Positions 43,215-50,419 of a stretch of DNA of 64,000 nucleotides are shown here, in pieces. Position numbers and translations under genes: made by a program. The stretch covers positions 1 through 64,000 of the forward strand of contig JAZODH010000003.1 in the NCBI GenBank assembly GCA_045596925.1, in the 5' to 3' direction. The notes beneath the pieces were generated by a model. The model was not told the origin of the DNA. It made no database searches and saw only the letters and a list, made by a program, of their open reading frames with translations. Source of the stretch: SIG710 sp045596925. GTDB taxonomy: Bacteria > Bacillota > Clostridia > Oscillospirales > CAG-272. Position 1 is the stretch's first letter. Each line of letters begins with the position of its first letter.

Positions 43215-44051
43215 TTATTCAGCGGGAATGTACTTGTCGATGATAGCCTTAACGGTACCGTCAGCGATAAGCTCGTCGATAGCAGTGTTGAGCTTGTCAA
43301 GAAGCTCCTGGTTACCCTTTGCAACGCAGATAGCGTAGTCCTCGTTTGTGTACTCTGTATCAAGGATCGCAAGTCCCTCGTTTGCCGCAACAAGGTTCTT
43401 TGCAGGCTCGTTGTCGATGATTACGCAGTCAACGGAGCCGGAAGCAAGTGCGAGAACTGCCTCGTTACCGTTTGCATAGCGAACAACTCTCTCGTCACCG
43501 AACTCGTCTGTGCAGTATGTATCACCTGTTGTACCGAGCTGAACGCCTACCTTGTAGGTTGCGCCCTCGGCAGCAAGGTCGTCATAGGATGCGATAGCGG
43601 AGCCTTCCTTTACGATGATAGCCTGAACGCCGTTTGCATAGCTGATAGTGAAGTCAACTTCCTTAAGTCTGTCCTCGTTCACGGTCATACCAGCCATACC
43701 GAAGTCAACGGAGCCTTCCTGAACTGCTGTCAGGATAGAGTCGAACTGCATATCAACGATCTCAAGCGTCATACCAAGCTTCTCTGCGATCTTCGCAGCG
43801 ATCTCAGCATCAATACCGACGATGGTTTCACCCTCGTAGTACTCGTAGGGTGCGAAGTAAGCGTTTGTAGCCATCTTCAGAGTGCCGTCGCCTGCAGGCT
43901 CGTTGTCGTTGTCTGTGTCTGCGGGCGTTGAATCTGTTGTCTGAGCGCCCTTGTTTTCGTCATCATTGTCCTTTACGTCTGTGCCGCAAGCCGCGAATGC
44001 AAAGAGCATTACGAATGCAAGCACAAGTGCCATGATCTTTGTGAATTTCAT
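43215..44051 (-). CDS. Amino-acid-binding lipoprotein (SBP family 3)
   Basis: Extracellular binding protein of the polar amino-acid transporter. The signal peptide ends with the lipobox FAFAAC, followed by an acidic linker. The mature domain has YFAPYEYYEGETIVGIDAEI, DMQFDSILTAVQEGSVDFGM and MTVNEDRLKEVDFTISYANG, typical of family 3 (glutamine, histidine, arginine, cystine and similar). ATG 44051 follows GGAGG by 8 bases; the longer frame adds five residues without support. It has its own perfect promoter and an intercistronic stem-loop before the permease. Confidence 0.95.
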   Translation of the reverse strand: MKFTKIMALVLAFVMLFAFAACGTDVKDNDDENKGAQTTDSTPADTDNDNEPAGDGTLKMATNAYFAPYEYYEGETIVGIDAEIAAKIAEKLGMTLEIVDMQFDSILTAVQEGSVDFGMAGMTVNEDRLKEVDFTISYANGVQAIIVKEGSAIASYDDLAAEGATYKVGVQLGTTGDTYCTDEFGDERVVRYANGNEAVLALASGSVDCVIIDNEPAKNLVAANEGLAILDTEYTNEDYAICVAKGNQELLDKLNTAIDELIADGTVKAIIDKYIPAE

Positions 44052-44097
44052 TTTATTTTCCTCCAAATGTTGTGGGGCTTTGCCCTATGTATCGGGT

Positions 44098-44126
44098 ATT
44101 ATACCGCATAAATATCCACTTGTCAA
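44098..44126 (-). promoter_or_regulatory. Perfect sigma-A promoter of the amino-acid transporter operon
   Basis: TTGACA (44121-44126), 17 bases, TATAAT (44098-44103) on the minus strand. The 16 bases at 44090-44105 around the -10 also occur exactly at the promoter at 11164-11179. Confidence 0.9.
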
Positions 44127-44188
44127 GTATTTTTTTGCATTTTTGGCGAAATATACATAAAATATGCGCAAATATTCCCTTCTTATAT

Positions 44189-44710
44189 TCAACAAAACAG
44201 TGCGAGGGCATTTAATATCGCGCAGTATGCCAGCCAGATAATATGTATAAACATACACGCTCCCGCAAAAGCATAGACCTTCAGGTACTCAATCGCGGCC
44301 AAAATAGTGAACAATATGATGACAAGGCAATTCCAAAAAGCCAAAAAGAAGGCGTTGCCTCCGAAAAAGAGGGGATACCAGACCAGATTGAACACAAGCG
44401 CCACGATCAGATACATACTTCCCTTATACACGTGCACCTGCTTACCGTGTACCCTGCAGGAGAGCACCGCCCCCAGACAAAAGCCTACCGCTATATACCA
44501 AAGTGTCCAAATAATACCCATGACGAAAGGCGGCGGGAATATGTCGTCAAGACCGAGCAATTTAATGGTCAGGTACGGCGGACGAGAGAGAAAGCGGGAC
44601 AGCATCCCGAAGAACAGCACGCAGAAAACGCAGGTCAATACGATCTTTCCGTTCAGACGGTAAGATCCAAGTGTCCGTTTTATTCTCTTTAAAAAACCAA
44701 TTTTATGCAA
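44189..44710 (-). CDS. TspO/MBR-family membrane protein
   Basis: Five-helix membrane protein. RPPYLTIKLLGL, then FPPPFVMGIIWTLWYIAVGF, and the family's hallmark NLVWYPLFFGGNAFFLAFW support TspO/MBR. Members bind porphyrins or other hydrophobic ligands; function in Bacillota is unclear. The start is TTG 44710 by choice: GAGGTGAT precedes it at a good distance. That SD is the 3' arm of the terminator hairpin of the upstream penicillin-binding protein gene. GTG 44719 lies in the hairpin itself. Confidence 0.83.
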   Translation of the reverse strand: MHKIGFLKRIKRTLGSYRLNGKIVLTCVFCVLFFGMLSRFLSRPPYLTIKLLGLDDIFPPPFVMGIIWTLWYIAVGFCLGAVLSCRVHGKQVHVYKGSMYLIVALVFNLVWYPLFFGGNAFFLAFWNCLVIILFTILAAIEYLKVYAFAGACMFIHIIWLAYCAILNALALFC

Positions 44711-44712
44711 AA

Positions 44713-44745
44713 AAATCACCTCACACTTACTGTATGAGGTGATTT
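44713..44745 (-). terminator. Terminator of the penicillin-binding protein gene, overlapping the tspO SD
   Basis: An 11-bp stem (44713-44723 with 44735-44745) and an 11-base loop, followed on the minus strand by seven T. The 3' arm carries GAGGTGAT, the only plausible SD for the next gene. Confidence 0.8.
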
Positions 44746-44751
44746 GATTTT

Positions 44752-47334
44752 TTAGTACCTTCGCCTGCCCCAGGAGGTTATCTCGCCTCGCTTGAAGGCA
44801 TCGAAATTAAAGTGTTCCCAGCAGAACTGGTTATATTGCTTTTCCACGTTGGTATATCCCGCAAACTTGCCGCCCAGCTCGTTTACGTAGAAGGGGTCAC
44901 CCCACCAGCCACCCGGCTCGGTGGTATCCGACATGGTCCTCCAAACGTACTGCGCGTCGGTGACTATGACCTGCGCAGGGAAATTTCTGTCCTCGATGTG
45001 GAGAAGCCCCACGCTTGCAATGTTCCCCGAAGGACAGCAGTCGCTTGCAACTGCGCCCGTTGAAGTGTCGTAGCGGACCATAACGTGAGTGGTGCAGTAG
45101 CCCTTAGGCTCGCTTCCCTTTGCAAACCAGCCCCATTCTGCGCGGGCACCCGACTTTCCTCTGGGGTCGGCATAGCACGCCTCTGTCATGAGCAGTCCCG
45201 AATCGCGGCAGTATCTTGCGCTGACCACCGTTTCGGGGGTCTCAAAGGTCTTTAGCGGTTCGCCGCCGTCCGCCGCCTGAGCGATATAATCGCTGTGAAG
45301 CTCGGTCATGATCTTGTCCCAGATGGTGATGCAGGGATTGCTGCTGAGGTTCGCCAGGGACTTGGGATACTCGTAGCCGTACCAAACGCCGCCTATATAA
45401 TAAGGCGTATAACCGATAAACCAGCGATCGTAGTCGTTTGAGGTCGTACCCGTCTTACCTGCGCAGTTGACCTGATTTTTGAGCGTGACTTTGGATGCTG
45501 TACCCTTGGTTACTACGTTTGTAAGCATCTTGGTCATGATAGCCGCATTCTCCTCGGAGAGAACCACCGTGCCCACGTCTTCATTTTCAAGGATGGTCTT
45601 TCCGTTTGAGTCCTCAACGCGCAGATAGGACTTTGCTTCATTAAATATACCTGCGTTGGTGAACATACTGTAAGCCGCCGTGATCTCGCGGACGGTAACG
45701 CCGTAGTTCTGCTGACCCAGCGCCAGCGCCGCCAGACCCTTATCGGTAAGGCGCGTGCCGTTCGAGAGCTCAAGCAGGTCGATCAGGCTGTTCATCTGCA
45801 AATAATTCTTGCAGAAATCGAAGGAATAATCAAGGGTCAGGTCATTGAGCACCTTTACAGCGACAGTATTCTTTGATGTCTCGATAGCACTGTTTATATT
45901 AGTCAGACCGTCATATCTGGCAGGCAGATTGTGAGGCCACACGGAGTTGTCGTCCTTGAACTCATAGGGGGTATCATCGTAAACGGTAGCGTAGTTAATA
46001 AGTCCCGTTTCAAGAGCGGGAGCATAGACCGACACGGGCTTGATGGAAGAACCCGCAGGGCGCACCGTCTGGGTAGCGTAATTCTGAATTCGGTTACCCG
46101 TCTTCTCGCCTCGCTTACCCGCAACACCCAGAATATCGCTTGTGTAGGGGTCGATGATTATCATAGAGGACTGTGCGGGCATTCCGCTTGTATGCGCGGG
46201 GAAAATATCGGTCTCACTGTCTCCGATCAGGCCGTCCTTATACGCATCGTCAAGAACGTCCTGCACTTTTTTATCCATACAGGTATATATCTTAAGACCG
46301 CCCGAATATACAAGCATACTTGCCGCCTGCTGGGTATATCCTGCCTCCATCAGATCGTTCATAACGTCCTCGATGACCATGTCTGTATACCAGGAATTGA
46401 TGGCGCTGGACGAGCTTTTATCTACTGTATAGTTGAGAACGATCGGCTCGTCTATCACCGCGTCGAACTCCTCCTGAGTTATCTTCTCGGTCTCAAGCAT
46501 ACGGCGCAGGACCGTTCTGCGACGGTCGTCGTTATCTTGGGGATGCGTTATGGGGTTATATTTCGAAGGGTTCTTCGTGATTCCCGCAATGCAGGCACAT
46601 TCGTTCAGAGTCAGCTCGCTTACATCCTTACCGAAATAGGTGTTTGCCGCCGCCTGGACCCCGTAGCAGTTCTGAGCTAAGCTGATGACGTTCATGTAAA
46701 GAGTAAGGATATCGTCCTTATCCTTTTGCTTTTCCAGGTCCAGCGCCCAGAAGATCTCCTGGATCTTTCGCTGGATCTTATAGTCGTCCTCACCCGAAAT
46801 GTTCTTTATAAGCTGCTGGGTGATGGTCGACGCACCGAATTCATCCATAAAGCCAAGGAAGAAGTTTGCACCCGCACCGATGGTTCTGTACCAGTCCACA
46901 CCCTTGTGAGTCATAAATCTGTGGTCCTCGATAGCGATAAAGGCATCACGCAGAGTCTGTGGGATCTGCTTGTAAGGCACGTAGATACTGTTCGCCTCGC
47001 CGTGGATCTCCGCCATCTCGACAGGAGTTCCCTCTCTTGCCGCCCTGTCCGTATAATCGTAGTAATACAGAGTGGTGGTCGTGGTGGTGCTTGTGATATT
47101 CATGTCGTATTTCTCAATATCTATCTCAAGCACGATATTGTTCTTTACGTAGACCGCAAAGGTACAACCGACAATGATGCCTGCTATGACACCCACCAAA
47201 ATACAGGTCAGGAACGCGTTAAGTATGAATATGAGAACACGCCCCACACGGCTTTTCTTCTTTTTCTTGGGTCGGTCTTCTGTCGGCTTCTCTTTTTTCT
47301 TGGGAAGTCGAGTATCAAACTTTCCTATCTTCAA
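44752..47334 (-). CDS. Class A penicillin-binding protein (transglycosylase/transpeptidase)
   Basis: Bifunctional peptidoglycan synthase. A basic cytoplasmic tail, TM near residues 32-58, then the GT51 domain with catalytic Glu in IEDHRFMTHKGVDWYR and GASTITQQLIKN, RKIQEIFWAL. The transpeptidase has SxxK in RPAGSSIKPVSVY and KTGTT in CAGKTGTTSNDYD. An odd TSTTTTTTLYYYDY segment lies between TM and GT51. Length 860. The start codon appears to be TTG with a weak, distant SD. It is followed by a terminator and the tspO-like gene. Confidence 0.93.
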   Translation of the reverse strand: MKIGKFDTRLPKKKEKPTEDRPKKKKKSRVGRVLIFILNAFLTCILVGVIAGIIVGCTFAVYVKNNIVLEIDIEKYDMNITSTTTTTTLYYYDYTDRAAREGTPVEMAEIHGEANSIYVPYKQIPQTLRDAFIAIEDHRFMTHKGVDWYRTIGAGANFFLGFMDEFGASTITQQLIKNISGEDDYKIQRKIQEIFWALDLEKQKDKDDILTLYMNVISLAQNCYGVQAAANTYFGKDVSELTLNECACIAGITKNPSKYNPITHPQDNDDRRRTVLRRMLETEKITQEEFDAVIDEPIVLNYTVDKSSSSAINSWYTDMVIEDVMNDLMEAGYTQQAASMLVYSGGLKIYTCMDKKVQDVLDDAYKDGLIGDSETDIFPAHTSGMPAQSSMIIIDPYTSDILGVAGKRGEKTGNRIQNYATQTVRPAGSSIKPVSVYAPALETGLINYATVYDDTPYEFKDDNSVWPHNLPARYDGLTNINSAIETSKNTVAVKVLNDLTLDYSFDFCKNYLQMNSLIDLLELSNGTRLTDKGLAALALGQQNYGVTVREITAAYSMFTNAGIFNEAKSYLRVEDSNGKTILENEDVGTVVLSEENAAIMTKMLTNVVTKGTASKVTLKNQVNCAGKTGTTSNDYDRWFIGYTPYYIGGVWYGYEYPKSLANLSSNPCITIWDKIMTELHSDYIAQAADGGEPLKTFETPETVVSARYCRDSGLLMTEACYADPRGKSGARAEWGWFAKGSEPKGYCTTHVMVRYDTSTGAVASDCCPSGNIASVGLLHIEDRNFPAQVIVTDAQYVWRTMSDTTEPGGWWGDPFYVNELGGKFAGYTNVEKQYNQFCWEHFNFDAFKRGEITSWGRRRY

Positions 47335-47378
47335 AAAATATCACATCCTTTTCGATGGTAATATTATACACCGTTTTT

Positions 47379-47409
47379 TTGAATATATTATGAATTTACG
47401 GTGATAATA
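47379..47409 (+). promoter_or_regulatory. Promoter of the BofC-like gene (forespore-like or sigma-A)
   Basis: TGAATA (47380-47385), 17 bases, GATAATA (47403-47409) fits the sigma-G/F pattern except for the first -10 base. It can also be read as a weak sigma-A promoter (TTGAAT, 18 bases, GATAAT). On the minus strand a TATAAT at 47363-47368 may serve the penicillin-binding protein gene, without a good -35. Confidence 0.45.
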
Positions 47410-47438
47410 TAAGCAAATATCTGTATATGGAGTTTAAA

Positions 47439-47798
47439 ATGAAAAAATTCCTTTTGGCTTTCTGTCTTATAACATGCGTCGCCGTATCCGCTCTGTCGGC
47501 ATATACTGCCGCTCACACAGCAACCACTCACAACCGCGCCAGCGCCGCGCAGACAAAGGAGATGAATGCCCTGCGCGCAAAGCTCGCCGAGCTTGAGGAA
47601 CAGCCCGAGGGCTTCGCCCTTCTCCGAGAGACCGACGGTGTCATCGGTCTGTACGACGCCCGGGGAGAGGTGCTTCTGTGCACCATAGACACCCCCGTCA
47701 TCAGTCTGCCCGAAGAAGAGCGCGGACAGATAATGGTGGGGCTGAAGGTAAAGGACGCCTTTCATTTTCTGCGCCTGTTTGAAAATCTGTCAGAGTAA
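47439..47798 (+). CDS. Small secreted/membrane-anchored protein with BofC C-terminal-like domain
   Basis: A 119-residue protein. N-terminal signal or anchor helix (MKKFLLAFCLITCVAVSALS), a short helical stretch (residues about 38-52), then GFALLRETDGVIGLYDARGE and TPVISLPEEERGQIMVGLKV, which resemble the C-terminal domain of BofC, a forespore protein that restrains SpoIVB signalling. The match is by pattern and is moderate. ATG 47439 has GGAG 6 bases upstream. Confidence 0.7.
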   Translation: MKKFLLAFCLITCVAVSALSAYTAAHTATTHNRASAAQTKEMNALRAKLAELEEQPEGFALLRETDGVIGLYDARGEVLLCTIDTPVISLPEEERGQIMVGLKVKDAFHFLRLFENLSE

Positions 47799-47801
47799 AG
47801 G

Positions 47802-48152
47802 TCAGGTGCACTTCTTGCAGGCTCTTTCCTTCCCTTCGGACTCTGCTTGCTCCTGCGTTCCGACCATAACGTTTTGGGATCTCTTCAGCGCAGAACAATC
47901 GACACTTGTATGCCACACCGAGCCGGATTCCGTATAATAAACCGTAACCCCGTCCCATTCGGGCTCCGTTTCCTCGGCGGATTCCGTCGAAACGGTGTTT
48001 TCCGAGTGATTCCAAAGCTCGTTTACATCAATTTTGTCCGAAATATAAACGGGATCCGACGCGCACGCTGAAATCAACAGCATGATCAGCAGCAGATTAC
48101 ACGGCAGAAAGCATTTTTTCAAGAATTCTGATCTTATTTTGCGACATTTCAT
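47802..48152 (-). CDS. Small lipoprotein with C-terminal Cys/His metal-site-like domain
   Basis: A 116-residue predicted lipoprotein: signal LLLIMLLISAC with the lipid-modified Cys, an acidic linker, and a C-terminal domain VYYTESGSVWHTSVDCSALK ... ACKKCT. The H-x4-C and CxxC arrangement resembles the short domain found at the end of micrococcal nuclease-like and other Clostridia surface proteins. Function unknown. The start overlaps the XRE gene by 56 bases; a TTG at 48122 is the alternative. Neither has a good SD, so translation may be coupled to the upstream gene. Confidence 0.7.
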   Translation of the reverse strand: MKCRKIRSEFLKKCFLPCNLLLIMLLISACASDPVYISDKIDVNELWNHSENTVSTESAEETEPEWDGVTVYYTESGSVWHTSVDCSALKRSQNVMVGTQEQAESEGKERACKKCT

Positions 48153-48957
48153 AGGCAGTTTTATAATTTCCCGTTTCGCTGCAGCACTTTTCAAAGTCAC
48201 TGCATACGAAATATCTGACGGGAACGGGCAAGGATATATCCGCGGAGATCCTTTCAAGTATCTCCGCCGCCTCGGCAAATTTTTCGTCTTCTATCAGTTT
48301 CATCGCTTCAAGGTGGAGACCGAAGCTTTCATTTTCAAAATAAGCGTCCTCTGTCGCCTCACCGCCGAACAGTGATGCGTAGAGGGCAAAATCGCAGTTG
48401 TAGGTCAACTCGCACCTGTCAGGCAGACTCGCGTCGATACCCAAGGTAGGCGAGATATTCCCCATAAAATCAAGGTAAGGTGCTATTTTTGCCGCCGCCA
48501 CACCGCCATCAAGAACGGTGTTTTCAGAGAGTCGGAGCGCCTCGTCAAAATAAACGCAAGCCAGGCGCAGATTTCCCGCGTCAAACTCCTCGATACCCAA
48601 GTGCAAAGCGGACTGAGACGCAAAATATACCAGCTCCTGGTCCTCGTATTTCCCGTCAAGGCATTCAAGTGCAAGCTGACGGCAAATTCCCCACTCGCGC
48701 AATTTATAGGCTTGAACTATATTTGAATAAGCGGAATATTTTCTGAACCGCGCCTCCTCCTCGGGGCTGTCGGACAGAAGATATCCCACGGGAACGCCAA
48801 GTCTCTCCGCCAAGGTTATGGCAACGGGCAAGGAGGGGGTGGCGACGCCGTTTTCGATCTTACTGAGCATATTGCGGGTGATAGCGTCCCCCGCAAGATC
48901 CTTTTGCGTCAGCATTTTTGAAGTCCTGACGTTTTTTATTTTTTCACCAATACTCAT
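48097..48957 (-). CDS. XRE-family regulator with TPR-like helical C-terminus
   Basis: N-terminal HTH (residues about 6-60) IKNVRTSKMLTQKDLAGDAI then TRNMLSKIENGVATPSLP. The remaining 220 residues are predicted helical pairs, with LRLACVYFDEALRLSEN resembling TPR units, an arrangement seen in regulators that sense peptides or other small ligands. The target is unknown. Its ATG overlaps the stop of the fumarase-type gene by 4 bases. Confidence 0.88.
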   Translation of the reverse strand: MSIGEKIKNVRTSKMLTQKDLAGDAITRNMLSKIENGVATPSLPVAITLAERLGVPVGYLLSDSPEEEARFRKYSAYSNIVQAYKLREWGICRQLALECLDGKYEDQELVYFASQSALHLGIEEFDAGNLRLACVYFDEALRLSENTVLDGGVAAAKIAPYLDFMGNISPTLGIDASLPDRCELTYNCDFALYASLFGGEATEDAYFENESFGLHLEAMKLIEDEKFAEAAEILERISADISLPVPVRYFVCSDFEKCCSETGNYKTAYEMSQNKIRILEKMLSAV

Positions 48958-49478
48958 CTTTCAAATATACTTTTTCCTTTCGCGTCGATTCCGACGATAA
49001 GAGAAAAATTTTCAATTTCTATTCGTTTTACCGATTCACAGCCGAGATCGTCAAATGCCACGACCTCGCATTTTTTTATTGCCTTTGCGGCAAGAGCGCC
49101 CGCACCGCCTACGGCACAGAAATACACGGCGCCATGCTTTTTAAGAGCTTCTCTTACCTCGTCGCTCATCTGACCTTTTCCGATAATTCCCGCCATGCCG
49201 CATTCGAGCATCACGGGCGCATAGGGATTCATTCGGGATGAGGTGGTAGGTCCGCAGGAGCCGACGGCAAGTCCGTTTTTGGCAGGTGTCGGACCCGCGT
49301 AGTAGACTACCGCGCCCTCAATATCAAAGGGGGGCTTTTCGCCCTTTTCAAGCATAGCGATAATTCTTTTATGCGCCGCATCGCGTGCGGTATAGACGGT
49401 ACCGCTGAGGCTGACCGTGTCACCTGCACGAAGCTCGCCTGCCACGCTTTTCAGCTCGTAGACTTTTATTTCTTTCAT
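48954..49478 (-). CDS. Fumarate/tartrate hydratase, beta-type (C-terminal) subunit
   Basis: C-terminal subunit of a class I, iron-sulfur, fumarase or related tartrate dehydratase. IEGAVVYYAGPTPAKNGLAV, GSCGPTTSSRMNPYAPVMLE and GMAGIIGKGQMSDEV are the recognisable motifs. Length 174 matches the beta subunit of two-part enzymes. The alpha subunit, which carries the 4Fe-4S Cys residues, is not next to it and not in this window. ATG 49478 is preferred; it lies one base after the divIVA stop. The longer frame would run 45 residues back into divIVA. Confidence 0.9.
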   Translation of the reverse strand: MKEIKVYELKSVAGELRAGDTVSLSGTVYTARDAAHKRIIAMLEKGEKPPFDIEGAVVYYAGPTPAKNGLAVGSCGPTTSSRMNPYAPVMLECGMAGIIGKGQMSDEVREALKKHGAVYFCAVGGAGALAAKAIKKCEVVAFDDLGCESVKRIEIENFSLIVGIDAKGKSIFER

Positions 49479-49479
49479 A

Positions 49480-50280
49480 TCAGTGCTTTTGAGGCTTGAG
49501 GTTTTTGAAGAAGTCCGCGGCCTTGCGCTCGGACGCACGGCGTTTGGGGGTGTTGTCAACCTTTGAAACACCGCCCTGTATCTTGCCGAGCATGGTAGAC
49601 TCCATACCTTCAAGCTTCATTGTACTCTGGTTCATGCGACCCATAATGTCATCAAGTGCCTTTTCCAGGATCGTCTGTGCGTACTCGCGCACGGCCGCCA
49701 CCTCGCACTTGCCTTCCTCGGAAATAAGTCTCAGGCTTGCAAATACGGAATCGGACGCGGCTTTGGCGCTTTCCTCCAAGGCACGCTTTCTCGCCTCGGT
49801 CTCGGCTCTCGAACGCTCGTCACGCGCGTTTGCCTCTTTGTTTGCATTATCTATTATTTCCTGCGCCATTTTCTTGGCGGAGATAAGGGTCGCTCCGATG
49901 TTTGCGCTGTTCTGATCGTAAAGCATCGCCTTTTCCCGAAGCTCGGCAAGCTCGCCCAAGTCAACCGGCTCAAGCGCGTCCTGCATCTCGTCCTCAAGAC
50001 GGACGTTTTCCTCCTGCTCGCGCTGAAGCTGAGCCGCAAGTCCGTCCCTTTCCGCCTCAAGAGCGGCTATCTTTTCTTTATATTCCTCTGCCAGCTTCTG
50101 AGCTTCAAGAGCGGCCTTCTCCGCCTTTTCGGCTCTGGCATCAGCCGCCTTTGCTTCGGCTCTTGCACTTTCCTCGCGCTCTGCCGCCTCGGCGTTGAAT
50201 TTCACAAGGTAATTATTGACGTCCGACTTGTTATATCCTCGCATCGAACTTCTGAATACTACGTTTTTTGAGTTTTCCAT
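49480..50280 (-). CDS. DivIVA-domain coiled-coil protein
   Basis: Cytoplasmic coiled-coil protein of the DivIVA/GpsB type, expected at septa or poles. The N-terminal signature is FRSSMRGYNKSDVNNYLVKF, followed by a long coiled coil (about 45-120), a short spacer, and a second helical part. Length 266. ATG 50280 follows GAGG closely. It heads an operon with the fumarase subunit, the XRE regulator and the lipoprotein, an uncommon grouping. Confidence 0.88.
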   Translation of the reverse strand: MENSKNVVFRSSMRGYNKSDVNNYLVKFNAEAAEREESARAEAKAADARAEKAEKAALEAQKLAEEYKEKIAALEAERDGLAAQLQREQEENVRLEDEMQDALEPVDLGELAELREKAMLYDQNSANIGATLISAKKMAQEIIDNANKEANARDERSRAETEARKRALEESAKAASDSVFASLRLISEEGKCEVAAVREYAQTILEKALDDIMGRMNQSTMKLEGMESTMLGKIQGGVSKVDNTPKRRASERKAADFFKNLKPQKH

Positions 50281-50330
50281 ACGTCCTCGATTCCGCCCCA
50301 AAGGCATTTTTCTGTAAACATATTCATTAT

Positions 50331-50359
50331 ATGATACCACAAAAATATCAAATAATCAA
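50331..50359 (-). promoter_or_regulatory. Promoter upstream of divIVA
   Basis: TTGATT (50354-50359), 17 bases, TATCAT (50331-50336) on the minus strand. Close to the sigma-A consensus. Confidence 0.6.
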
Positions 50360-50385
50360 GAGTTTTGTTTTATTTAGTCAAATCA

Positions 50386-50416
50386 AAAATCGGCGCATGG
50401 ATTTTGCGCCGATTTT
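50386..50416 (-). terminator. Terminator of rqcH
   Basis: A 12-bp stem (50386-50397 with 50405-50416) and a 7-base loop, 3 bases after the rqcH stop; ends in a T run. Confidence 0.85.
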
Positions 50417-50419
50417 ATC

